From the NCBI RefSeq assembly GCF_036850765.1, contig NC_089496.1:48474113-48538112 (forward strand): a stretch of 64,000 nt of DNA, written 5' to 3'. Both the position numbers and the translations under genes were made by a program. Source of the DNA: Saccopteryx bilineata (lineage: Eukaryota; Chordata; Mammalia; Chiroptera; Emballonuridae). The notes beneath the pieces were generated by a model that saw only the letters and a program-made list of their open reading frames with translations, did not search any database and was not told the DNA's origin. Position 1 is the first letter of the stretch. Each line of letters opens with the position of its first letter. This document shows, piece by piece, positions 23,297-35,623 of the stretch.

Positions 23297-23519
23297 AGCC
23301 TGACCTGTGGTGGCATAGTGGATAAAGCTTCGACCTGGAAATGCTGAGGTCTCCGGTTCGAAACCCTGAGCTTGCCTGGTCAAGGCACATATGGGAGTTG
23401 ATGCTTCCAGCTCCTCCCCCCTTCTCTCTCTCTGTCTCTCCCTCTCATCTCTAAAATGAATTAAAAAAAAATTTTTTTTTAATTTAAAGTACAAAAAAAA
23501 CCAAAAACAAACAAACAAA
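23297..23519 (+). mobile_element. Family C tRNA-SINE
   Basis: Head GCCTGACCTGTGGTGGCATA, B box GGTTCGAAACCC, then the TCAAGGCACATATGGGAGTT segment and an AT-rich tail. The imperfect direct repeat AAAAGC(A/G)AAAATA lies on both sides. Confidence 0.9.
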
Positions 23520-23533
23520 AAAAAGCGAAAATA

Positions 23534-23877
23534 AGCCTGACCAGGCGGTGGAGCAGTGGATAGAGCGTTGGACTGGGATGCAGAGGACCCAGGTTCGAGA
23601 CCGAGGTCGCCAGCTTGAGCATGGGTTCATCTGGTTTGAGCAAAAGCCCACCAGCTTGAACCCAAGGTCGCTGGCTCCAGCAAGGGGTTACTCGGTCTGC
23701 TGAAGGCCCGCGGTCAAGGCACATATGAGAAAGCAATCAATGAACAACTAAGGTGTTGCAACGTGCAATGAAAAACTAATGATTGATGCTTCTCATCTCT
23801 CTCCGTTCCTGTCTGTCTGTCCCTGTCTATCCCTCTGACTCTCTCTCTGTCTCTGAAAATAAAATAAAATAAAATAG
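23534..23877 (+). mobile_element. Family B tRNA-SINE
   Basis: Full-length, beginning AGCCTGACCAGGCGGTGGAG and ending in an (AAAAT)n tail. It sits directly at the 3' target duplication of the family C SINE, which was reused as an insertion site. Confidence 0.93.
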
Positions 23878-24091
23878 CAAAGATAAAATGAACCATGAAT
23901 TAATGATTCAGTGAAAGAAAGTTAAAAAAAAGTCATAAAAATACATTTTACTTTATTGAATTTCATATTTTAATCAAATTTCTTTCACTGTCTTCAGTAA
24001 TAATACATAATTACTAAGAAAGAATAATGCCAATTACAATTGTCTAAACAAAAATCCTCAATATTTTGGTAATTAAACCATATGCTCTCTT
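23878..24091. other. AT-rich unique sequence
   Basis: Nothing recognisable apart from AT richness. Confidence 0.45.
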
Positions 24092-24477
24092 ATTTTATTT
24101 TATTTTTTTAATTTTTGTATTTTTCTGAAGTTAGAAACGGGGAGGCAGTCAGACAGACTCCCGCATGCGCCCGACTGGGATCCACCCGGCATGCACACCA
24201 GGGGGTGATGCTCTGCCCATCTGGGGCGTTGCTCTGTTGCAACCAGAGCCACTCTAGCGCCTGAGGCAGAGGCCACAGAGCCATCCTCAGCACCCGGGCC
24301 AACTTTGCTCCAATGGAGCCTTGGCTGCGGGAGGGGAAGAGAGAGACAGAGAGGAAGGAGAGGGGGAGGGGTGGAGAAGCAGATGGGCGCTTCTCCTGTG
24401 TGCCCTGGCCAGGAATCGAACTTGGTACTCCCGCACACCAGGCCAACGCTCTACCACTGAGCCAACCAGCCAGGGCC
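24092..24477 (-). mobile_element. Rhin-type SINE, reversed
   Basis: Reversed full-length copy ending CCAACCAGCCAGGGCC. The direct repeat CATATGCTCT flanks it (24079-24088 and 24478-24487). Older diagnostic. Confidence 0.94.
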
Positions 24478-24880
24478 CATATGCTCTTTTTAAAAAAGAG
24501 CACTGTATTTTTTTTTAACAGAATTCCACTAACATTCTGTCCACGTTTCTTATCAGAAAATGAGCCTGGGTATTAATTAAATAAAGCATGGTAAATTTAT
24601 ATAATAGACATTAAAATATAACTATAAAAGTTGTACTTTCAAAGATTACTTGATGATTTGGGGAAATATCCAAGAAATATTTCAAAATGGCAAAAACAGA
24701 GGCCGTGGAATAGCATGGCTACAGTGTAACTACCTTGTGTGATATGTACACTTTTACACCATAAATATGTATTACCTTTATAATGAGGTAAGAACGTAGT
24801 CTTTTTAAAAATGATCTGTAATTGACTTTCACTTTGTCAATGTTTTCAACATCTTGGCAGAAATCTGTGCCTGTTTGTAG
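24478..24880. other. AT-rich sequence, no gene seen
   Basis: AT-rich, with possible old LINE remnants, not assignable. Confidence 0.4.
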
Positions 24881-24896
24881 AATCTCCCCTCTGCTG

Positions 24897-25228
24897 AAAT
24901 AAGTAAATCAGAAAAAAAACAAGAACTACATGATTCCATACATTGGTGGAACATAAAAACGAGACTAAGAGACATGGACAAGAGTGTGGTGGTTACCAGG
25001 GGTGGGGGGAGGGAGGGCGCGGAAGGGAAGGAGGGAGAGGGTTAGGGGGAGGGGGAGGGGCACAAAGAAAACTAGATAGAAGGTGACGGAGGACAATCTG
25101 ACTTTGGGTGATGGGTATGCAACATAATTGAATGACAAGATAACCTAGACATGTTTTCTTTGAATATATGTACCCTGATTTATTAATGTCACCCCATTAA
25201 CATTAATAAAAATTAAAAAAAAAAAAAG
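24897..25228 (+). mobile_element. 5'-truncated bat L1 3' end
   Basis: The 3' end of an L1: a 'gtggtggttaccaggggtgg' segment, a G-rich 3'-UTR tract, 'atgtaccctgatttattaat' and a poly(A) tail. The flanking direct repeat AGAATCTCCCCTCYGCTG (one mismatch between copies) marks the insertion. About 330 bp of the element remains. Confidence 0.9.
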
Positions 25229-25639
25229 GAAAAGAATCTCCCCTCCGCTGTCACTGCTCTGCCCGCGCAACTGTGGTCATGAGAGTGCGGTCTCCATGAA
25301 CACTGCCGTGTAATCTAAAGCACAAGCATCTGTCTGCATGCAATTACAGGGTGTATGCAAGATTTTAGGCCTTGAACAGCTTAAATATTTTACTCAAATA
25401 GAGTAAGAAAATATACACATCCGAATCCCTGAAAAGGACTCGGTGGCAACACAGTGACCTCGAGGCTGCCGTCCGGCCTCTCCCCGGGAGTGTGACCCTG
25501 GACGAGTCACCCACCCCTCTCAAGCTCTGCTCCTCACTGGGGCCCTCAGGGGACAGCCTCTCCACCTGGACGGCCGGTCCAGAGACCCAGCGCGGCTGAG
25601 AGGGTGTCCAAAGGGTCTCAGTGAGGCTGGTGGCGTTTG

Positions 25640-26040
25640 GTCAAGAGTTCTGTATTTCTTTGCCAAGGTGGCCGTAACAAAGTCCCATAACTGGCTGAAA
25701 CACTGAAATGTATTTTGTCACTGTTCTGGATGTGAGAAGACCTAGGTCATGGTGTCGGCCGGGGAGGCCTCTCCCTGACTGGTAGACGGCCGTCTCCTCC
25801 TTGGGTCCTCCATGGTCTTCCCTCTGTCCTTGTCTGTGTCCTGCTCCCCTCTTCTTATGACTCCTGTTGGATTGGGGCCCATTCGTAGGACCTCATTCTA
25901 CCTTAATTACCTTTCTAAAGGCCTAGCTCCAAATACAGTCCCGCTGTGAGGTCCAAGGAATTGGGACTCAACATATCAATTCCGGGAGGGAGGGAGGGAG
26001 GGAGGGAGGAGAGAACACAATTCAGCTCCTAACAAGTTCC
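25640..26040 (-). mobile_element. MLT1/MST-type LTR (ERVL-MaLR), reversed
   Basis: Reversed MaLR LTR words: 'ggtagacggccgtctcctcc', 'attggggcccattcgtagga' and 'ctccaaatacagtcccgctg'. It is an old solo LTR with no viral gene. A (GGGA)n tract lies at 25985-26010. Confidence 0.7.
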
Positions 26041-28189
26041 TATCAACGAATGAACACAGTGAGCGGAAGGAACGGCTCTGATAGAAGCAGGAGCGTCCAG
26101 TTAAAGATATGTGTGGACCTACCTGCAAAGTTCCCCAAACATAAGTCAAGTTCCATTTTCTTGATGGGCCCAGGAGACCTCCGCGTGGGAGACCTGTCTG
26201 ACGTCATCCCAGGAGGAAATGTTCGCGCTCCCACGCCCCCTGCCGGCTGCCGGCTCCCAGCTCCCTGCCTGTGGGCGGCGGCCCCCCTACTCCCAGCCAT
26301 TAAAGAGAGGTTGTTTATGCACTTATTTGAATATCTCGCTGCCTTTTTCCCTTATTATGCCAAAAAAAAATGTGTAGAAAATGGGGAAATGACAGGCAGG
26401 AATGAGTGATTAGCAATGTAAGTCTCATAACCTGACTACAATTGGCCCAAAAATGGAAGTTATGATGTGGGCTTGAACCAGAGACTCCCCCAGCGGGGAG
26501 CTTACTGAACTTAAAGCTGCCGTGCGTACATCTGTGAAGGAAAAAGGGGAAAAAAAGACTAAGTTCCCAAACCCGATGAAAGATTGGGCCTATAAGACGA
26601 GATGTGACTTGGGATCTGAAAATGCAGGTGAGCTCTCGGAGAGTAGCTCCCCTTACAACATCCAAATATCTTACACGGCTTTCCTACGTGGGACACTTGC
26701 ACACTTTCTCAGGAACTGCCCATAGGAAACTTTCTATAGGAAAGAGAGAGTTCCGCACAGGAAAGCAGGGAACGGCCTGATACAGTCCTTTGCCGACAGT
26801 GTTCCGCTAACCTCTATGTATTAAACCAACAGCCCTGGCCAGCATGATTGGACAAGGCCCCAGCCACCACACTGAAGCATGCTTTCTGCACGGGTCAGCT
26901 CCCGGGTCACGTTCCAGCCCTCCCTCCCCATCCCCCGACATTCCTACTCCGTGGACTTGGCTTTCACGGTTCTTCACCCTCCCCCCCACACACACACTTT
27001 GTGATCTTTTACCCTAACAGTATTAGCTACTATTATATTGCAGAACTGTTCTACCAGAGTTTTTGCACTTATTTTGTGCTTATTTTTAAGCCAAACTTAG
27101 CGTTCAAGTAATTTTATTAAATTCTGAAATATGCATCAGTAGCAAAGGGGAATGCTAGGTGTTCCACGAGGCACGTTGGTACAGGCACATCGCATTCCGT
27201 AAGGGCTGTTAAGAAATGTGAGCTCCAGGATGTTTGCCAATCGCCAGTCGGCTGCTTGAACCGGCCACCAGAGGGCGCCAACAACAGGTGTCTGGCTAAG
27301 CTGTGCAAAGGTGAAGGTCAGGACAGCGGAAACGGGTCCATTTATGTCAGGAGTATTTCTGGGTCTGCCCCAATCTGACTGAAGCAGTATTTTTTTCTTC
27401 ACGTGTAAAGGTTCCATTTCAGCAATGTAAGACCCCCTGGCTTGGAGAACTTTCTGATTTAAGTAATCGATAATATTTTGTTTGAGTTTTAAGCCACATA
27501 CCCAGTGCCTTTTTCTAAGGCTCATATTGCCACTGGACTTGTAGAACTTGCTGCAAATCTCTTACATCCTCATAGATGTCTGAGCTGGGTTCAGAACCAC
27601 CAGCGGTGGGCCCAGCCCACTCCAGAAGGAGGGTCTGTGTTCAGTCTGCCCTTCCTCCCCCCAGCACCCAGGGGGACACTCTGTCTGTCTACTGTCCACA
27701 TTACTCCGTATTGCTCAGATATGTGCACAGATATCATTAGATGCACATCTTACTTGTATCGAGTAACTGCTAAACCAGTGAGTCACTCCTTCGGTCTCTG
27801 CCTTCGTGGTAGTTCCTCACGTACAGCCTGCTTTGTGATAAAGTGTCTCTTGTAATTTCCCACAGTCTCTAATCCGTAATTAATCCGTTTAAAACCTGTT
27901 TTGAAGAAAACAGGCTTTTTGTATTTAGGTTTTGTTTGTTTGTACCTAGGCCAGTGTTTGCATCTTTTCAGCAGCTCTGCAATCACAGTTTAGATTCGTG
28001 TGTCGTCTTTTCTTATTCACACAGTATCACATCACTGGACATTTTCTTTAAAATGAACTATTATTCAACTACACGCTGAATTCCTTGCATTGTTCAGAAA
28101 ATCTTCTGAGAAAAGTGTACCTACTATACACCTGGATGGAATAGACATTTAGATATTACAGTTGCACAAAATTTGTTCTAGTTGACTCT
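26041..28189. other. Unique sequence, no gene seen
   Basis: A short GC-rich patch is at 26215-26290. No named repeat and no exon that I can support. One 'ccaccagagggcgccaacaa' stretch at about 27265 is CTCF-like in composition, but this is only suggestive. Confidence 0.4.
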
Positions 28190-28312
28190 GCGAGAGCTCC
28201 GGTCTCAGCGGTCTCTGAAGCCTCCCTGTCTGTTCCCCGTTCTCTTTCACAGTGTCTCTGAGCAAACAGTGAGTGACCACTAAGTGAAACAAGAAGTTGA
28301 TGCTTCTTTCTT

Positions 28313-28344
<32 letters not shown>

Positions 28345-28374
28345 TCTCAAATCAATGGGAAAAAAAATTTTTTT
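28190..28374 (+). mobile_element. Degraded family C-like SINE 3' part
   Basis: Contains 'ccactaagtgaaacaagaag', 'ttgatgcttctttctttctc', a (CT)n run and an A-rich end, like the 3' half of family C. Confidence 0.55.
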
Positions 28375-28389
28375 AAAGAAACTGAAAAG

Positions 28390-28770
28390 GGCCCTGGCTG
28401 GTTGGCTCAGTGGTACAGCGTTGGCCTGGCGTGCAGGAGTCCCGGGTTCGATTCCCGGCCAGGGCACACAGGAGAAGTGCCCATCTGCTTCTCCACCCCT
28501 CCCCCTCTCCTTCCTCTCTGTCTCTCTCTTCCCCTCCCGCAGCTAAGGCTCCACTGGAGCAAAGTTGGCCCGGGCGCTGGGGATGGCTCTGTGGCCTCTG
28601 CCTCAGCTGCTAGAATGGCTCTGATTGCTGCAGAGCGATGCCCCAAGATGGGCAGAGCATCACCCCCTGGTGGGCATGCCGGGTGGATCCCAGTCTGGCG
28701 CATGCAGGAGTCTGTCTGACTGCCTCCCCATTTCCAGCTTAGGAAGAATGCAAAAAAAAAAAAAAGAAAG
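28390..28770 (+). mobile_element. Rhin-type SINE
   Basis: Flanked by the direct repeat AAAGAAACTGAAAAG (28375-28389 and 28771-28785). Older CACACAGGAG diagnostic. Confidence 0.95.
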
Positions 28771-29330
28771 AAAGAAACTGAAAAGACAAGTTACAGCAGA
28801 GGAGAAAATATTTGCAGATCACACAACAGAAATGACTTGTATCCAACAACATATTTTAAGTCTTACAGTAATAACTGTTTGCCAATAATAAGACAAATAA
28901 CCCAGTTTATAAACAAGTGGGCCAAAGATTTAAATAGGTACTTCACCAAAGAAAATATATATATATGCTTAATAAATAAACATATGAAAAGATACTGCAT
29001 ATTTCTGGTCATTAAAATATGCAGAGCCAATCCATATGCGATACCACCACATACACCCTGCAGAATAGCTTCATCAGAAAAGCAGATCATAAGTTTTGGT
29101 GAGGATGTGAAGAAACCCTTCAACACTGCTAGTGGAAATGTAAAATAGTACAGCCACTTTGGAAAAACGGTTTGACAGTTTCTTAAAAAGTCACACACTT
29201 ACTATAAGACCCAGAAATTACACTCCCAAGTATCCACCCACGAGGAAGGAAAAGATGTGCCCAAAGGAAGCTTCTCACAAGCTAATGATGAAAAACATGA
29301 AACTACATGGTGACTCTCTGCAGCTCTTAT
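28771..29330 (+). mobile_element. Ancient L1 ORF2 3' fragment
   Basis: L1 words: 'gagaaaatatttgcagatca', 'gtacttcaccaaagaaaata', 'gaaaaacggtttgacagttt'. It is non-coding and diverged. Confidence 0.8.
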
Positions 29331-29531
29331 TACAGAGGGCCCATGGCCACCGCCTTCGCACCACTGACTGTGCCCTGTCACATGCAGGTGAGCGCACCCA
29401 TTCGGGCCACCCCGGTACTGAAGAGCAGTGAGTGACCAAGAGCTGCCCCTTGCAGTTTACACTCACGGCACAAAAGGAAGCTCAATCCTCTTCTACCGCA
29501 CACCCAAACCTAAGAATAAGACAGCTCCTTG

Positions 29532-29693
29532 CTTGACCTGTGGTGGCGCAGTGGATAAAGCGTCAACCTGGAAACACTGAGGTCGCCGGTTCAAAACCCT
29601 GGGCTTGCCTGGTCAAGGCACATGTGGGAGTTGATGCTTTCTGCTCCTCCCCCTTTCTCTCTCTCCTCTCCCTAAAAATGAATAAAGGCTTAC

Positions 29694-29725
<32 letters not shown>
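29532..29725 (+). mobile_element. Family C tRNA-SINE
   Basis: Head CTTGACCTGTGGTGGCGCAG and a 26-A tail. The direct repeat AGACAGCTCCTTG flanks it. Confidence 0.93.
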
Positions 29726-29728
<3 letters not shown>

Positions 29729-29869
29729 CAGCTCCTTGAAGAAGCTATTCTAACAGAACCACCAGGGGGTGCTGTGCTATAAAAAGAAAAGATTATTATA
29801 AACTGTTCCCTGAAGGGAATCACTTCAAATCACTCTCAAATGTCTAAGTCTCTTTCCAAGTCCCTCCAC

Positions 29870-30080
29870 AGAGGCAGCCCTCAAGATGAACTGAGGGGTA
29901 TAAAGGGGGACACGGGGAGGGGGAGAGGGAGGTATAGTCGGTGGGACACTTGAATCCATGTCAACACAATAAATTAAAATTAATAAAAATTTAAAAACAT
30001 TTTATTTTTAAATAATTTGAGACTCAAATAAAAGAAAAAGAAAAAAAATAAATAAAAATGAAAAACAAAACAAAAAGATG
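29870..30080 (+). repeat. L1 3'-UTR-like G-rich segment and A-rich tails
   Basis: A GGGGACACGGGGAGGGGGAG segment is followed by 'acacaataaattaaaattaa' and A-rich DNA, consistent with a short L1 3' end. No target duplication was identified. Confidence 0.5.
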
Positions 30081-30269
30081 ACCGGTGGCCTGCCAGGAGT
30101 TCTCTAGATATGGCAGCAAGTTCACAGGCCGGACCAAATATTATTCCATTCTGTTCATCTCATTTCTGTGAAGCCCCACAGTGCTCCAGGCCTTGGGCTG
30201 TGGCTTGGGGACAGGGAGCAGGACAAGGCCAGAGGGACAGACCACGACATAGGACATCCTTTGTCATCC

Positions 30270-30400
30270 CATGAGGGCAGGAACTTCTGCCTGTTTCATT
30301 TCCTATCTACCTTCAGTGCCTGTCCCAGTGCCTAGCACGTGCTGAGCCCTCAGGTGGCACGCACTGAATGAATGAATGAAGCCCCAATGCTTGCACTCTT
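30270..30400 (+). repeat. L2 LINE 3' end
   Basis: Has 'agtgcctgtcccagtgccta' and the terminal ATGA repeats of L2. Confidence 0.7.
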
Positions 30401-30529
30401 AACCACTGTGTTACACTGCCTCTCTACGAATGGCTGTTCTTTTCAAATGTAAACTGTATAAATGTAAAGAATTGTTCTTAAATGTTTTATTTTTAACCCA
30501 AATCGTTGTGTTCCGTTCTGCTCCATTGA

Positions 30530-30790
30530 AGCTCCATTTCCTCGCTGTCCCCAGCATAACTGTGTCATTCTCACTGTGGCCTTGGCCAATGCTGTCCCCT
30601 CTACCCGCAGTGCCTGCCTTCCTCCCTGGCACCCATCAAAGACTATCCATCCTTCAAAGTCAACTCAAACCCCACTCAGTCCATGAAGTCTCCTCCAACC
30701 CTCTGGCCCACGCACATCCCTCTCTCTTCCAGATTCTTCTGGAAGTACAGAGAGGCGTAATTTGGTATTTAATTATTTCCAATAAAGTAG
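30530..30790 (+). repeat. L2 LINE fragment
   Basis: Has 'catccttcaaagtcaactca' and 'catgaagtctcctccaaccc', L2 3'-region words. Confidence 0.6.
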
Positions 30791-31500
30791 AGTCCCCTTA
30801 GTTGATGGCATTATTAGGAAGCAGGGAAGGGGAGGACAAGGACCATGTCTTCTCTGACTCTGAAGCCTGTACTATGTGCCCTGTGACCCCCTTATGTAGG
30901 GGAGAGAGCAACTGCTCAGCTCGTCCCCCTGGTCCAGCAGCCCTGGCACGTGGGCACTGATTTATCTGGAATGTCTGCTGCTAAGTATTCATTTTATCTG
31001 TGAACTGAAAGGTGTCTGGGCATAGAGTACGATTAGTAAGATGAGAGGTCCGCAGCAAACTATCCACCCTTACTTGTTGCTATAGTGACCATTATCAAAG
31101 GCAGTGAAGACGATGTTTCCAGTGGGTTTGTGAGGACAACACATGGCATTAAATGCAGTATCACTTTTCCCACCTCTTCCTCAAATGTGCAGGTCTGGTT
31201 TTGAAAACCAGGGCCATCTGAGTTGACTTAAACAGGAAGCAGTAAGAGAGCCAACCTTGTGTTTACGATGCCCAGCTCCATCTGGGCTCAAAACAAAACT
31301 GTGAGTCACACACTGTAACTGCGCAGAAACTCCATTTCTTTAATCCGACCTTCTCGCCTTCTTTTCTTTTCATTCAAACTGGCCTTGTCCAACCCAGGAG
31401 CACCCTGACTCACCTGCCTTCTTTTCCCTTATATGACTACTCACTTAATTATTAAGCCCTCAGGACAATGTGGTTCTAATTAGCATCAAATAATCTTAGG
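30791..31500. other. Unique sequence, no gene seen
   Basis: No repeat or exon is recognised. Confidence 0.4.
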
Positions 31501-31860
31501 GGCCCTGGCCAGTGGCTCAGTGGATAGAGCATTGACCCAGCATATGGACATCCCAGGTTCAATCCCCAGTCAAGGCACACAAGAGAAGCGACCATCTGCT
31601 TCTCCCTTCCCTCTTCCTCTCCCTCTTTTCTCCCTCTTTCCCTCCCACAGACAGTGGCTCAATTGGTTCAAGCGAAGCCCTGGGTGCTGAGGATAGCTCC
31701 ATTGGAGCACATCAGTCTCAGGTGCTAAAAATAGCTTGGTACCTGAGCATCGGCCCCAGATGTGTTTGCTTGCCAGGTGGATCTTGGTCAGGGCACATGT
31801 GAGAGTCTGCCTTACTATCTCCCCTCTTCTCACCTAAAAACAAATTAATTAATTAATAAT
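31501..31860 (+). mobile_element. Old, diverged Rhin-type SINE
   Basis: Recognisable head GGCCCTGGCCAGTGGCTCAG and a GGTTCAATCCCCAG box, with many substitutions and a distinct middle ('caattggttcaagcgaagcc'). Probably an older relative of the family. Confidence 0.8.
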
Positions 31861-31879
31861 TATAATAATCTTAAGAAGC

Positions 31880-32205
31880 CACAGGTCTGTTGACCACTTA
31901 GACAGTTTTAGTCAAACTAAAGATAACATATCCAGCTCCAGACCCAGAAAAGCAGGATGACCCCAAGGGGACCACACCTTTGTGAAACCAGACTGAATGG
32001 GACCAGATGCAATGATCAACTACCCCTACTGTCAACCAATCAATAGAGACCACACCCCTAACTCCACCATGATCGATAACTTTCCCTATATTACCTATCC
32101 CCTAGAAGCCATCAGGGAGCCAGGTATTAAAGTAGCAGCTCACCTGTGACTCCAGGCTTGGCATCATTTCCTTAAACACAGATTTCCTTTACTTTCTTTT
32201 TTTTT
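31880..32205 (+). mobile_element. LTR-like segment (old endogenous retrovirus)
   Basis: The composition and word order ('agaccacacccctaactcca', 'cccctagaagccatcaggga', 'gactccaggcttggcatcat') resemble the 3' part of gammaretrovirus-type LTRs. There is no coding region. The family is not assigned. Confidence 0.4.
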
Positions 32206-34068
32206 TTTTCTTAATAAATATTATTTATTATTTAGTTGGGCAGCTCCTCCTTTATTTCTGTCTACATAGGTCATATACCTGGCTCTATCCTCAGCTCACA
32301 AGCTGAGCATCTCTCAGTCTTTCTTTCAGACTCTCCCTCACCTGTGGTCTTGGGCTTCACATGGGCTGGTCATTCTCCTGCCTGCAAACCTCTCCCTCCT
32401 CTTCTTTTTCTGAGCAGCTCTTGAGAACGCATCCTTTAGGACTCGCCTCGTTTGTCCCTCTCTCCCTGAAGCTTTCCCTGACATTCTAGACTACATTAGG
32501 TGCTCCTGCTTAGAGTCTTTAACCTCCTTTCAGACCTCAACTTTCTTTGCTGCCAACCCCTGCTTGCGTTTCATCAGGCTTTCGTGCGCACAGGCAAACA
32601 AACCCTGTTAGCTGGGACCAACGTCACCCCGGGTACTGAACAAGCACCCCTGAATTCCCAGGAACCAGGCTGCCTAGCTTCCTTGCCTCTCCTGAGTCCT
32701 GTCAGGAACAGATCACAAAAAAGGATAATCTGAGGATGACTCAAAGGGACCAGGGGGGCCAAGGAGGGGGTGCTGAGAGCATCCAGTGAGTAGAGACCAA
32801 AAATGTTGCTAAACTTCCTGCAATGCCCCAGAGAGCTCCCACCACGAAGAGTCCAGCCCCAAACAGCAACAGTGCGCAGGCCGAGAAACACTGCGACAGG
32901 GTGTACTCGGAAAAGCCCTGGGGTGGGGGTCGTGCAACCTGGCTTCCAGCCTCTGCTGTCAACATCTTTATGTCCTGGGCCGGTGACACAACTTCCTGGG
33001 TCTCTTTCACACCTGTCAAACTTGGGACCATGATCATATTGAACCTCTGCTTTTCATGTAAAGTCTGCAATCTTGAAGGCCTGATACAACTTACTCCGTG
33101 AATAGTTCAGAACCACGCCTCACGTAGAGGCGGGCAGCTCCGTTTGCCAGCTGAACCCACGCGGCCCTGCGGCGTTGGCATAAACACTGTCTGTAATTCC
33201 ATCTGCCAGCCGGCTTTGCAATCGTGTGACTCCGGGTGGATTCTCACCCTTGGAAGAATCGCATTAACTGCATGCATAAAGTAAGATCTTCCTGATGTTT
33301 TACATTATGCTTTTCCAAATTCTCATAAAATGCAATGGCTCTGCAGCTGCCCGCCCCTGCCCGCTGGGGTTGCTGGCGGGGTGCGTCAGGCGAGGTCATT
33401 AGCCACAGAGCTCTGCACCCCCAGAGGCATGGACGCTGCACTTGGTGGGTCCACCAGGCCTTCTCTGTCCTTTCTCTCTCCCTGACCTTGGGGCCTCTCT
33501 TTTCCACGGGGCATCCTCCGTGGCGGCTCATCAGCGGACTAAACCAGCACCCGCTCCAGTTTCCTAAGCCCATGTCTCTTTGTATAAACATCAAAACGTG
33601 ACGGCTTCCCCTTTCCAAAGGTCCTGTGAGTCCTTCACCTAGTGCGGGCACCTCCTCGTGCGCCCGGGGAAGAAATCCCGTGTCCCTATCGCAGCCCGCG
33701 GTCCCCCTGCCTCTCCACTCCCTGGTCAATCTACAGAATGAAGCGGGAAGGATTAGACAGTGAGTCCAGGACATTCGATGGCTGGGCACAGTGGAGGCCG
33801 CCTGGAGGTGGTCGGCTAGTCACACGCGTGAAAGGTGGGTCTCCGGGAAGGGGTTAAGAGCCTGATAAACCTCCTCCCCCCAGCCCCACCCCGGTGGCAC
33901 TGACGCCTCCCCCCAAAGTCTTCCTGAAGCACCGTGTTCACACCGTCCTGACAGCCACAGTGCATCGTAATACAGCCTGACACTTGCCTTAAATTGATGT
34001 GCACTCTGTTGGCTATTTCTGAGTCACCTATGGGCCCGTCCTGCCTCTTTGGGACGCCAGGGGGAGGA
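32206..34068. other. Mostly unique sequence with an L2-like segment
   Basis: An L2-like part lies at about 32390-32560 ('cctgaagctttccctgacat'). The rest holds no recognised repeat or exon. Confidence 0.4.
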
Positions 34069-34086
34069 CTCTTTGGTGGGTCTCTT

Positions 34087-34439
34087 TTTTAATTAATTAA
34101 TTTATTTATTTTTAACAGAGACAGAGAGAGAGTCAGAGAGAGGGATAGACAGGGACAGACAGACAGGAACGGAGAGATGAGAAGCATCAATCATTAGTTT
34201 TTCGTTGCGCATTGCGACACCTTAGTTGTTCATTGATTGCTTTCTCATATGTGCCTTGACCGTGGGCCTTCAGCAGACCGAGTAACCCCTTGCTCGAGCC
34301 AGCAACCTTGGCTCCAAGCTGGTGAGCTTTTGTTCAAACCAGATGAGCCCACGTTCAAACTGGCAACCTCAGGGTCTCGAACCTGGGTCCTCGGCATCCC
34401 AGTCTGACGCTCTATCCACTGCGCCACCGCCTGATAAGG
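34087..34439 (-). mobile_element. Family B tRNA-SINE, reversed
   Basis: The direct repeat CTCTTTGGTGGGTCTCTT flanks it on both sides (ending 34086, and 34440-34457). Full-length. Confidence 0.94.
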
Positions 34440-34534
34440 CTCTTTGGTGGGTCTCTTCATCACGGTTCAGCCGTGGGAAGCGTTCAGTTCTAGCCCTCCG
34501 CCCTCCAATGTTTCAAGTCGCCGATGATAATCGC

Positions 34535-34725
34535 TAAGCCCTGTTCTAAGTGCTTTTTTACCAGTATTGTTTCATTTCATTTTCTCAAGAACATTATACA
34601 GTAGGTTACTATTATTCCCCTCGCTTTAGAGATGGGGATGTGTGCCCAGAGTCACTACTGCCCGGTGGAGCTGGGACCCTAACCCAGGCAGTCCAGTTAC
34701 CAAACACGCTCTCCTGCCCGGTACC
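34535..34725 (-). repeat. MIR SINE, reversed
   Basis: Reversed MIR with 'ttattcccctcgctttagag' and 'ggagctgggaccctaaccca'. Confidence 0.7.
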
Positions 34726-35194
34726 GGCTGCCTCTCTCCCACCAAAAGCCAGCAGCCTCGGGGAAGGAAAGCTGAGACCTCGTGTTTCCTCTTCCGTAGG
34801 CTGGGTTGTGATTTCTGGTGCACAAGAATCCACGAAGAGGGGCAGCCCTTCCCCCCATTTCTACGGACACACAATGTTCCTGGGAGGGAAGGCGGCATCT
34901 GAAGTCCGCACATGGTTGGGAGAGTGAGCAGCTCACGCGACCACGGAAAGAAATCGGAGTTCGTGCGAGTTATTTCCGTGACTTCGTGTCCTACAGCTGA
35001 GCTGGGAGTCCCGCCAACTGCGTGCATTTATTCTCTTTGACAGACGACGGCCCCCACACCCCCGGCCGCCCCCCTGGCTCAGGCAGCTGCAGTGACGAAT
35101 GAAGCCTCCTCGCCTCTCTTCTGGCCCCTCCGCTCCACGCTCCTCAAAGCAGCAGCAGAAGCCAGAGAGATTCTTGCCTGCAAATCCCAAGTGC
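34726..35194. other. Unique sequence, no gene seen
   Basis: No repeat or exon is supported. Confidence 0.4.
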
Positions 35195-35450
35195 AAATAT
35201 GACATGTCACTCACCTTCTTAAACCTTCCGTGGCTCCTCACTGCCCTCAGTATGAAGTCCAAACAGCAGCCTGCCTGCCTCCCAGCTCCAGCCCGAGCCT
35301 CACGGGGGCCTTGCAGGGCCCTGAGAGACAGCGTGTTCTCTCTCCTCCTCCAGGGGGCTGGCCGCCCCACTGTACTGTCAGCCCCTTGAGGGCATGTCCC
35401 ATTCATCCCTGAGCGCCCACCCCCAGCGTAGGTCTGGCCCGGCATAGAGT
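35195..35450 (+). repeat. L2 LINE fragment
   Basis: Has 'ccgtggctcctcactgccct' and 'cagccccttgagggcatgtc', typical of L2. Confidence 0.7.
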
Positions 35451-35566
35451 ATCAGTCTAGGAAGGAGCTGGTCGGGACAGCCAGGTGGCGCTCATTCCGA
35501 TGGGGCCTGGGGCACCACCACCCCACCCCACCCCCGCCAATCACGCCATGGGGTTGGCAGCCAGAC

Positions 35567-35623
35567 AGCCATGCGTGTGTGCGTGCGTGCGTGTGTGCGT
35601 GCGTGCATGAGTGCGTGTGTGCG
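35567..35623. repeat. (GTGC/GTGT)n microsatellite
   Basis: Alternating purine-pyrimidine repeat rich in GTGCGTGC, a potential Z-DNA former. Confidence 0.95.

Noticed and set aside
33244..33789. 181-codon minus-strand ORF
   Set aside because: No recognisable family or exon signals. It is probably a chance open frame in GC-rich unique DNA.
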